From positions 13,611,624-13,675,623 of the forward strand of contig OX439132.1 in assembly GCA_949318235.1 (NCBI GenBank): a stretch of 64,000 nt of DNA. Direction: 5' to 3'. Of the stretch, positions 53,413-64,000 are shown piece by piece (the stretch's first letter is position 1; each line of letters starts with the position of its first letter). The notes below the pieces were generated by a model, which saw only the letters and a program-made list of their open reading frames with translations, searched no databases and was not told the DNA's origin. The position numbers were made by a program, and so were the translations under genes. The DNA is from Ecdyonurus torrentis. Its lineage: Eukaryota; Arthropoda; Insecta; Ephemeroptera; Heptageniidae.

Positions 53413-55755
53413 AATATTTATAAGGAGTTTCTTTTTTCCCATTTATATGCGTTTGTATATGTTTCAGTTTTACGTATTTTGAATCAATTAATGATATTAA
53501 AATGTTGTGCTTTATAATAAAATATATCGCGAAAGTGTTATATAATTGATATATTGTCAGTGTAAAATAAATAATTAAGTGTCTTTATTGAGAAGAAGTC
53601 GACCTAGTCCATACTCTAACCATGGCACATTTTATACCCATGTGCAATAAAACAACTATAATACTGTAAATATGCATGATATAGTAAAATTATTTTATTA
53701 TATAAAAGTAAATCTTTATTACTTATGGTTACACTTAGAAAATCAGTAGATTTAAAAAATATCTACAAATAATAAATAAAATTGAAAAAAAAAAAAGAAG
53801 TTATAATTCTATAAGAGTAACAAAAAAATATATATATATACATATAATACAAATAAAACATTACATCCTTATAGTCATCAGGCACCTTTCTAAATCGAGT
53901 AATTAAGAAGGGCCGCAGTCGTAAGTTGACATAAGTCATAAATTATACAGGAAAATGGAGAAAAGGAACTGTTTAGATATATTGTTGAATTATAAATTAA
54001 CAACACAAGCAATCAAAAAATATTGCTGTATAAATCACTCATGACATGACTATAATGTTATGTGCTAAAGCAGAATACATGTGTCTACGTATAAATTGAG
54101 CACGTATAATTCTCATGTAAAATATCAATAATATAATACCCCAGATAAAAAAAAATCAGAAAAAGACAAAAAATTATGAATTTAATTGGATTTTAAAACT
54201 ATTCACGTATATACATATTACATATAACGAGATTTTTATTTAATGTCCTTTTTTGCAAAAGAGAGTAAAAAAAAAAATGTTAAGCACCTGGTCTCATATT
54301 ACTGGTTCTTGTGTATATTTTGGTTAAATTTATTTCTTAAATGTCATTATATATTAATCTAAATATGGAAATACAAAGCTTAACTTGACAGAATAATAAG
54401 TCCAAATACTCATGAATTACGTGACATTTATAAGAAAACTCTTTTTTTTTCTTGTCACTAATTAACATAAACATGGCTTAATTTACTGCCCTGTAATATA
54501 TTTTTTTTTGTATATGGTATATGTCTAAATAACATAAAATTTTATTTTATATACTCTGATGTGAAAGTATTTTAAATTACATCTCATTAAATTTGAATAT
54601 TATAACTTTTAAAATTATTATTTATGTATAATGTAACAAAATTTAAGTATAATAAATTATTTATTTTTATGACCCTTTTACAATTAATTTTAATTATTTA
54701 ATAGTTCTCTTAGTATAAATAAAATGTTTATTTGAGAGCCCTAATTTAGAATTTATATTATTTAAGTTTTATGTTTTAAATTTTACACATGCATATACAA
54801 TAAGTTTTCTTGAACTGTTTTTTTCTTATATAATAAAAATAAGAATATTGAATTAAAAGGCCAGTCACCAGACACTGTATAATAAAATAAAAAAGAATCT
54901 ACTGCATGGTGTTTTATTAATTTACTTTGGTCAGGCAAATATACACCCTCTCCAATTAACCCAGCTGTTTTACAAGAACAATCAGTTTCAAACTTTTTAT
55001 TCATAAAGTTATAACAAAATTTAATATATTTTTGTATTCTTTAATTTTAATTTCAAATGATTTTAACTATAGATATAATTATAATTTTTGTGCAAAATAT
55101 TATTATTACTATTACTTTTAATATAGTAATTATCCATATTACATTATTAAAATTTTGTATTACTTATATTTATATTTAAATTATATAGCATAAAGCAACT
55201 TTTGAAGAAATGTTGCACTGTAATAATTGTTTTCAACAAAGTATGTGCGCTGAAAATAAAAATAAAAAGAATAAAAAAATAAAATAAAATCCTAAAAATA
55301 AAAATCCTAAACCCTATGTTAAAGTGTACCCATAATTTAATCTTGTATGAAAAAAACAACAACATTAATTAAGTCTTTAAGTCTCATAATTAATTTTATA
55401 ATATTGCTTCTAATGATTTAAAGCTGAAGATTGTATATATACGACACAATATAACATAATATAGAAGCTATAGCAGCTGTTAGCTTGAGTGACTTAGCAT
55501 CACTTAATCATTAACGATAAATGCAACAAAACCGTCATTAAATCAGGAAGTAACGACATACGTATAATAATAATAATAATAATACATCTACGTAGCCAAA
55601 AGCTGTCAACTATTTTTAATGTAAAAACTTAATGAAACGAAAAACATTATTCTTTAAGCTGTCAAAGTTGACTTTACGCAATATATTTTTCATGTTCACT
55701 CTCTTTTCACACATATATACATATAAGTGAGAAAATAAGAAATATATCTAAACGT

Positions 55756-55760
<5 letters not shown>

Positions 55761-55801
<41 letters not shown>
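55761..55801. repeat. poly-T, 41 nt
   Basis: Uninterrupted T tract. Confidence 0.95.
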
Positions 55802-55803
<2 letters not shown>

Positions 55804-58134
55804 AAAATATTAAAATTTTAATTTAGAAAGTCTAGTCTTATTCCAAATAGTAATTCTATTAAAAGTAATTATAAAAACGTTATCTATATAATGTAAAGCA
55901 AGTAATTTATATATCAAGAAAATTTAATAGTTTGAATTTCAACCATCGTTATTTATAAGCAAATTTATCAATATTCAACATTTTATTATCAATTTAATTA
56001 ATCTATAATAATTATTGTTGAAATATCAAATAATCATAAATTTATAATTTTTTTAATTGTTTATATAATTATATATAATATATTTAATATTACAACGTAA
56101 ATTTTAAAAAAAAACTGTCTAAAATAATATTAATGATTACATCTATAAAATACATAAGCTATTTTTAATGTAAAAAGTAATTATCACCAACAGTAGCTGT
56201 GGCAACGTGTATATATATATACAGTAAATTTTTAGCATTATCATTCTCAATCTATTAAAAACATAATTTTTTTCATCAATATGGTTTTCACTCTTCATTA
56301 TTTGAAATGCCAATCATATTGGTCGTAAATAATATATAAAAATGACACACAAATGACTGTTTAAATTTTTATATTGATAAATGAAATAGGAAAAAAATGT
56401 GTATTCGTATAATAATATAATATACATTCATTTTTTAATGTAAATATGTTACATAATGAACATCACTCTTTGTTTTATTACTTGTGGTACAAAATTTAAG
56501 TGTTGTTTTATGAATCATGAAAAATTTACTCAAAATTTAACAGATTCTACGTTAAAAAATAACTCAGTCATCTTTTTGGCTTACTTTTGTGACTATATCG
56601 TTGCATTTGAGGCGAGATTTTATTATTATCCTGATGGGTAGGCAAATAGTCGGTCCATAATGTTATACAAGTTGCCTAAATAGCATATTTTCCAGGGTAC
56701 AAGAGTGGAAATTTAAAATATATTAAATGTTTTCAATTTCTATAAGACTTTTTAAGGTTATAATGGCCAAGCTTATAATATGCTCAAATTATTAAAAAAA
56801 AAAAAAAAATCGATTGGTGTGATGTATATAGAATGAGAAATACACGCCCATAAGTTGTGCAGTGAATCAAAAAGGTGTAGAATAAATTATTATTATTTAT
56901 TATTTTTAATCGCAATAAATTAGATCTATAGAAATGATATTATTTTGCAAACAATAAAATTTTCAAACTGTCCAACGAAACCAAAATAGCATTTTGTTAA
57001 GGTTATGGCAAAGACCATCCGATAGGGCTCTTTATCATTTTTTGTTTTAATCACATCCAAACATTTCAAAATTTAATTTATAACAACAAAAATAATTTTT
57101 ATGAATATATAACTGAAGTAATTTATCAATTTTTATATACAGTATAGTGTTAAATTATAATAACACGTTTTAAAAAGTAATTAAATATTTTATTTGTCAA
57201 AAATATAAAACGAATAAAAATAAATAAATAAAAATATATATGCTTCTAATTTTGTTTTCCTGAAAGTAATTACATGTTTCTTTGATAAATTTTATAAAAA
57301 TTTATTATATTTAAAAATACAAATTGGTTGCGCTGTGTTTGTTCAACCAACGCAATAATTTCTAAAACTTGATGTGCAATTAAATTTAGCTATATAGGAG
57401 AGATCGGGAAAAGAGAGGCGACTTTATTATTATTATTATTTTAACCAAACACTCTTCCAAAAAGATTCTTATCTTTGAAATATATAAAGTTAGGGTCAAT
57501 ATATCTAAAATAATAATAACTATTTATTTTTTTATTTATTGCAAAAAGAATTTAAACATAAATTTATTATTTAGACAAACTGATAATTAAGTCTTTTACT
57601 TTACCTATCAATTAAATAGTGTAATCCTCGTCACCTGCGCGTTCTCAATCGCCACCGCAATTTTTTATATATATAGACTTTTATGAAAGCATCTGCTGTT
57701 TTTTTTAATTAATAATATTCCCTCGTATATTTTTATTAGCCATATAGATTGATTTGCCTCACGCTTTTTAAATGATTGATCTTTTTAATTTAAGTTATTA
57801 CAAAAATATACTGTTGTAATATAGTTTATATTACATACTCTTGTCCTACATTTATTTAAGGAAATAAAATTAAAATATTGAGTTATTCTTTCATTTGATT
57901 TTCATTCTGAACAAATTAATCATGTTGACTTTTTATGCCTGTCTTGTTTAATGTTTAAATGCGATATTCTTTATGAACTTGACAAATTGTTACGTTAAAA
58001 ATTTCAAAACTTGAATTAAATTGATGCACGCAATCGTGAATATGCATATGATGTTATTTCATAGAATCCATACTGAAGTGCAGGTACAACAAAACATTAA
58101 AAATTTGAGTATAATAACAAAATTATTTAAGATT

Positions 58135-58160
58135 AAAAAAAAAAAAAAAAAAAAAAAAAC
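58135..58160. repeat. poly-A, 26 nt
   Basis: Uninterrupted A tract. Confidence 0.95.
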
Positions 58161-58594
58161 TGCACTATACGACATAAAATTTTATACTAGTATGAAAACA
58201 TCATATAAGTTAATTTTTAAGTTTCGGTATAAAAATACAATGTAATTTAATTTAACATTATTATAATCTGTCATATATATATATAAAATCATGAAGGAAA
58301 ACTGACGTACTTTAATTTAGTGTATATAGTAATTATCATTATTTTAATGTAAAAATTAGAAAGTTTTTAATGAAATTGTTGTCATACCTTTATATACATA
58401 CACAATTAAAATTATGACAGTTTATATTACTTCATGTAATGATTAAATTAAGACATTGTTTTCTAATTTAGAACATTAAAATTAAGTGAGAGTATATTTT
58501 ATGTGTATTATAAGATGAAGTTGTTATTATAGTTTTATTTCATATTTATTAAAAGATATATCAATAGACAGTATATAGAAAACAGTCATAGTGT

Positions 58595-58597
<3 letters not shown>

Positions 58598-58646
<49 letters not shown>

Positions 58647-58660
58647 TATATATATATATA
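58598..58660. repeat. microsatellite (AT)n, 63 bp
   Basis: TA array with one AATT interruption. Confidence 0.95.
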
Positions 58661-58725
58661 CATATAGACATTACAAACAATATATAAACGATAGTAATGT
58701 AACACGTCAGTTTGTTGTGTAGGGA

Positions 58726-58735
58726 GGGGGGGGGG
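58726..58735. repeat. poly-G, 10 nt
   Basis: G tract with flanking AGGG and ATGGG; it could contribute to a G-quadruplex. Confidence 0.85.
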
Positions 58736-59413
58736 ATGGGAATGAGGACATTATAATAGAAGTTGCACGAAAGTTATATTAAAGCTATACTGTCGACCCA
58801 TAGTATACTTCATGTGATAATATATAAACTGAACCGCTTGATTATAATTTACAGTCATATGATGAACGGAAATCATCCCTCATCTTTTTTGACATCAGTG
58901 CCATCTATCTTATAATATAAAATAACATCAACAAGGGAAAATAACCTTAATAAATATATACCAAATTTTGTGTCCTCCTCCTCCTATACTCCCACTTTTC
59001 GCCTCCCTATTGTAGTCACTTTTTGTGATGTGTAATATCCGATTATAATCAAGTATGAAATAATGTATGATTTTTTTTTTTATTATTATTTTTTTTTTTA
59101 AAAAGCTTTTTTATAATTTTTTTTGATGGGTATAAAAATAGGTGTAATGATCCAAAATATATATAGAAAAATATTTATTTATATAAAAATGTAATCGTGA
59201 TTTATTACGCATTAGTTATTGATCATTTATTAATAATTTATCATGACAGTTCATATTTCATTTAATTTTGACATGTAATTCTCTTTGGTTGATCAATATT
59301 CACGAAATATAATATACGAAATAACAATCATCACTGTTTCATTACATATCCAGCAGCTATTTTTGGTTCTATAATATATATTTCACATCATGAAATACAA
59401 TAATCGATGTGGT

Positions 59414-59521
59414 TGCGCCCAAATGTCATATTTGCATTTCGACACTTTTGATGTGATACCTATATTGCAAGTACGCCCTTTGCTGAACTGGCCAAAAATG
59501 CAAGGACGCTATTTGGGCGCA
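59414..59521. mobile_element. short foldback / MITE-like element, 108 bp
   Basis: TGCGCCCAAAT at 59414-59424 is the exact reverse complement of ATTTGGGCGCA at 59511-59521. Inside this, a weaker inverted match pairs GTCATATTTGCATTT with AAAAATGCAAGGAC. The GC-rich ends stand out in AT-rich DNA. No target-site duplication was recognised, so the assignment to a mobile element is tentative. Confidence 0.5.
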
Positions 59522-59791
59522 TTCACGTCAATATAAATAAATGTATCAACAATTAAGAAACAACAACATATAATAATATTATATAAATGTCACTTAATGC
59601 GTCACTTAATTAAAAATAGCAATGGAAACATATAAGGGGCATTGAGATGATCACGTAAATCGTGATTTTATTTTAAACTGTATAGCAATTATTTTATCAG
59701 ACTTAAAGATTAAGATTGACATGTTTTTGGTACTGACTTAACCTTTCTAATTAAAATAAATTCATTCTTATATTATGGTCTCTCCCTCGCA

Positions 59792-59905
<114 letters not shown>

Positions 59906-61873
59906 GATATTATTACATAACCCTGATATATTTTTCTCCCATACCAGGTCAAAATGTTAATCATTCTACATTGGACACTTTCATTTAGACATTTAGAAGA
60001 CATATATATATAAGTATCCTATAACAAGTTTTTCATGAAGTGTAAATTTCATTAAAAATATAATCATGACATATAAAAATCATGATATTTTTTTATTTAA
60101 ATTCTTTTGACATGAGAATCTTAACGGTTTGTTTGAAACAAACTCACAAGAAAGGTATTATATATGTATACGTCTGTCTTTGAGCCTGTCTACACTTCTT
60201 ATGTATAAGAACGCAGTGAACTATAAGCATAAGCTATATAGTATATAAGGCAAAAGCATGAGGCAGACAGGCCACCTGAGGGCTTGATTTGTGACAGCTT
60301 GAGATTAATTAATCAGCGAGCACGCCGCAACAATGGGTGGAATGCCGTCATGAAAGCAAGAAGAAAAAAAAAAATAGGAAGGCAGCTTTGGTCAGAAAGA
60401 ACAGCCGCACCATGAGCCAGCTTCTGTGCAACTTTCAGCGTCATGTTTTCTGACATACTCAACTCGGCTTACATGAGAATATAATATATTTTTATTAATT
60501 TTATTTATGTGAAATCGTGCAGTTTTACATCTTGATATTGTTGAACGTATATATAATTTGCATTGAAGAAGAGTTAGGTTTTAATTTAATAAATTATAAA
60601 ATGAAAATCAGTCACACTTCTATATAAGAAAAAGATTTTCTTTCAATTATATGGTCTATATCCTATAATCATTTAAAACAAAAACGTGCAAAAAAGAAAA
60701 AGTAGAGAGAAAGAGACAAAGCCATTCAGGCCATCTGAATTTGGCGAATTTATTCTCTAATAACTGATTTGCTTTTCATGTAACTCTACCTTTATCATAT
60801 AAATTGCATGGGTATAAGATAGAAGATTTTAAGATTTTTATGTATTTTTTATTTGATTCTTTCTTTATATAAACACTCAAAGAATGTGGCTCGTTTTATG
60901 TGACGTCGCATTTTGCCGACTTAAAATATTTATGGAATGCTTTGTATATAAGATGATCATTTCAAAAAAAGAAAACATAAAATATGTTAAAAGTATTCAC
61001 CTTTTGCTATAAATTTTTAAATTGATAGAAAATGAAATAATTTAGCTTTATAAATATGCTATAAAATTTTAAAGTAAAATAAAATTAAGACTCTTAAACA
61101 TGATATAAATTTTAAATTTATTAAATTAATTCTAACTTATCTCTAATGTTTATTTCAAAACAAATTTATGCATAGTTGAATGCTTTCATAATTTTAATTA
61201 AAAGCTTTTGCATATAATAATATACACACATATACAAGTTAAAATAATTATGGTATCCAAGTAGTGTATAATGATCGGAATGTGCGAGAACGTATATATA
61301 GCAGAGAAGACATAATATTTATGTTCATGTTGTACTGTTTTAATAAGCATTATTTCAACAATAAAAAACCATGCATATAATTAGATCAATTGTAATGATT
61401 ATTCCGTTCAACAAATTCCACATTATATATATACAAGTAAACTTTTAGATATAGAGAAAATTTATGAAGTATTAAAACTTTAATGAAAACTTAAACCTAC
61501 GTATTTATACTCTTGTATTTTTCTAAAACAATAGGTTACAAATTATGACGATATGACAGTTTTAATAAGTCCTTTGACCTCAATGCTAAAATTTTTAATA
61601 AATAAACATTTAGACAAACCACACAACTATATTTATTATTATTAGTTTGATATATAGAAAAAAAAATGACATCATTGTTTAAATTTATCATTACCGTTGA
61701 TGTCGCAATGCTATACGCTAATATTTACCGCAAGTAGCTTCAGAAAACGAGTGTATGTGTGCGGTTGAAGATAAATCACTCATGATTGGCGTCCCCAACT
61801 GCCAGTCTTCAAGCCCAGTGATGAATGAGACCTAGTAAAGAGTTCGCGAGGTGTGGCTGTCTTATTGGCTTTA

Positions 61874-61877
<4 letters not shown>

Positions 61878-61925
<48 letters not shown>
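61878..61925. repeat. microsatellite (TA)n, 48 bp
   Basis: About 23 TA units. Confidence 0.96.
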
Positions 61926-61930
<5 letters not shown>

Positions 61931-62167
61931 ATATATGCATGTTATGTTGTGTGCTTTTCTTTACTTATTCGTTTTATTTGGATAAAAGCCAGTATATATA
62001 ACAGTCTTTCATATATGGCCGGACCTAAGTAACATGAAACATGGCACTTGCTTTTGAAACAATTGAAGTAAATATTGTTGTTGTTATTATTTTATTGCGG
62101 TACAAAATGAATCATAAATTCAAGAGTTGTTTTCTCTTGCATATACATATAAAGTATATTTCTAAAA

Positions 62168-62170
62168 GAG

Positions 62171-62207
<37 letters not shown>
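62168..62207. repeat. microsatellite (GA)n, 40 bp, imperfect
   Basis: GA units with one CA interruption at about 62179. Confidence 0.95.
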
Positions 62208-62210
<3 letters not shown>

Positions 62211-63103
62211 ATAAGTCAAGACTTTTTCTCATCCACCCTCTCACAAATTTTAAAACAATAAAACTTCTCATTTAAAGTACTGTAAAGAGTTAACATTTGT
62301 TTATATATAAACATACACATATAAGTGCAAAATGTAACATAATTTTCTTCTTGTTTTTCAAGTTGACATTGAGTAGCTCTAAACACAAGAGAGGTGTTGC
62401 TGCTGTATTATAGTACACGGAAATATAAATGCAAAAGAAAAGAACAAGAAGCAGGGGTGTGACAGTATGATGAAACAACATTACACTATTTGTCTTGACA
62501 TAGGAAACTACTCCATACAAAAGTGACACCAAAGTAGAGTCTTCTTTTAACACTTCTCTCTTTCTTTCTATACGTATATATATATACAAATATATATTAT
62601 ATAAAACGTACCGGAAGAAACGTTTCTTGGTAAAACAAAGTTCCGGCAGTGCTGTCTTCATAATAATAATAATATACTTTTGTTATATAAAATATTCCAT
62701 TATTCTATTTCCATTATTTAACACCAGATAGAAGCACTTTAAAATAAAATTACCAGAAAGAGAAAAGAATATTATGAAAAATAAAGTAATTTTTGCCAAA
62801 GGCAAGAAAGAAAGAAAGAAAAAAGTCAAAGTAGGTGGGAGGCAATAGAAAGAAAAATGATTTTCATCCATCGTTTGTCTGTTACTTTTCTCGAGTTATT
62901 ACAGTCATTAAGAGTTTTCTTGTGATTGGTGTTCCTTCAATACTTGAGTATATCAGTCACTTTAACGATCTTACGTGTCAGACTAAACTCTACCAATCAC
63001 TAACCTTCTTACAAATCACTGACTTCAAAATAAAATAAAGTCTAAGAAAGAAAAATATCTCAAAGAAAAGTGTGAAGAGTAAGGGAAAATAAAAAGGAGG
63101 AAG

Positions 63104-63126
63104 AAAAAAAAAAAAAAAAAAAAAAA
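63104..63126. repeat. poly-A, 23 nt
   Basis: Uninterrupted A tract in a purine-rich stretch. Confidence 0.95.
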
Positions 63127-63798
63127 GGCAAGGTGCCAAGGGGGATTGGTAGGCGTTTTAATTCAACTTCTTTCTGTTTGCAGACGTAAGAGCAATTATT
63201 TTTCACTGAAATTTTTTTTTCTTTCTTTTACTTCCTATCAGAAAAAAAATTTATGTTTTAACACTTAATTATGATTAATTTTACTTTAGACCTCTAGTAA
63301 TTTATTGTTAAAAGAAAAGTTATATGGTTACACTTTATTTTTCTTTACCAAAGATACTTTTTATAATTTTTCTCGCATAAAATAAAACACTTTTGTATGC
63401 TCAAACTTTCAAAAAACTTTTTTTTTCTTTGTTTATTGCTTTTTGAAATTTATTATTCATTCATAATTTATTTATAGATAACTTTTGTTTTTTTTGCTTT
63501 AACTACTTTATATAATTTTCAGTGTAAAATTATGTATTATTGAGTATAAATTTAATTTCTATAAAAGTTAATTCTTCTTTCAATTTAATTTTAATAATGA
63601 AAAATATATTTATATATTATGTGAATAAAATAAATTAAAATGAAATTTATTTATTGAATCACGTAATATTATCATTGATTATAAAGCTTTAAGAGACGAT
63701 TGCAAAATGTTCAACGAGATATAAAACATTCAAAACACGTCTTACTTCAACTACTTCACCGTTAAACTAAATTAAATGCTGGTAATTTTTTATATTAC

Positions 63799-63818
63799 AA
63801 AAAAAAAAAAAAAAAAAA
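63799..63818. repeat. poly-A, 20 nt
   Basis: Uninterrupted A tract. Confidence 0.95.
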
Positions 63819-64000
63819 GACTGATAGGTCAAATGGGGGTGATTTAGAGAGTGAAAAATGAGGAAAAAAGAAATGAGAGTGTGAAGCGATTATCAGAAAT
63901 TTGTTTTTATTGAACGAGCTGTAAAAGAAAGAATAATAAAAAAACATTGAAAAGTTCAATCTTTCTTTAAATATTTAATTGAGAATTTTCACTGATATGT

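Larger units (their letters stand above)
49712..59413. other. no protein gene recognised; AT-rich DNA, poly-T cluster and (AAAT)n
   Basis: The DNA flanking the 5' end of the tRNA gene has a short GC-richer segment to about 49800. Beyond that I see only AT-rich DNA and the listed simple repeats. The longest frames (101-102 codons, minus strand, 50233-51134) are Tyr-, Phe- and Lys-rich and span homopolymers. Confidence 0.6.

Noticed and set aside
53209..53442. 77-codon minus-strand frame with an Ile-Tyr-Leu-Phe repeat
   Set aside because: It is a direct read-through of the (AAAT)n array.
62290..62661. 123-codon minus-strand frame, hydrophobic
   Set aside because: The composition is what AT-rich non-coding DNA gives, with no domain or signal I recognise. 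A protein search could overturn this.

Overview
This window looks like a piece of an animal nuclear genome. It is very AT-rich (roughly three quarters A+T by eye), with dozens of long mono-, di- and tetranucleotide repeats and several non-autonomous transposon-like elements. It holds no long open reading frame. The only conventional gene I can support is a tRNA-Leu(AAG) on the minus strand at 49630-49711. As I recall the vertebrate tRNA-Leu(AAG), this one is almost identical to it, which argues for a metazoan and against a plant, fungus or bacterium. I cannot name the species; an invertebrate with an AT-rich, repeat-rich genome is the best guess. The window is probably intergenic or lies inside large introns.

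Layout. At 1-1.75 kb there are two blocks of a GC-richer repeat in AT-rich DNA. From 1.75 to 21 kb there is unannotatable AT-rich DNA with (CT)n, (TA)n and homopolymer tracts, a 117-bp TTAA-bounded miniature element (8200-8316), a pyrimidine-rich stretch (13.76-14.56 kb), a poly-C/poly-G inverted pair (17.1-17.4 kb) and a 96-bp repeat able to fold into a stem with two hairpins (17.53-17.62 kb; a relative lies at 28.17-28.27 kb). From 21.2 to 26 kb there is a cluster of a 316-bp foldback element and three copies (two plus, one minus) of a ~350-bp TTAA-type miniature element. From 26 to 40.5 kb there is AT-rich DNA with microsatellites, including a 113-bp (AT)n and an uninterrupted A50 tract.

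The most striking object is at 40554-42728: a 2.2-kb non-autonomous hAT-type DNA transposon with a perfect 8-bp target-site duplication, CAGGGG-type inverted ends, CpG-rich 41-bp minisatellite arrays and a 924-bp segment present twice in tandem with no difference that I could find. Each 924-bp copy contains a ~395-bp inverted-repeat core carrying two TGACGTCA (CRE/ATF-type) octamers. The same octamer appears in two other repeat families, and all eight copies I located in the window lie inside repeats.

From 42.7 to 49.6 kb there is a candidate regulatory dyad at 46.24-46.38 kb (NRF1-like and E-box-like palindromes sharing one centre) and an A30/T30/A22 homopolymer cluster at 48.1-48.4 kb. The tRNA gene follows at 49.6 kb. 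The rest is AT-rich DNA with a 177-bp (AAAT)n array, long poly-T and (TA)n tracts, and a 108-bp foldback at 59.4 kb. No set of genes works together here; the content is one Pol III gene in a landscape of repeats.
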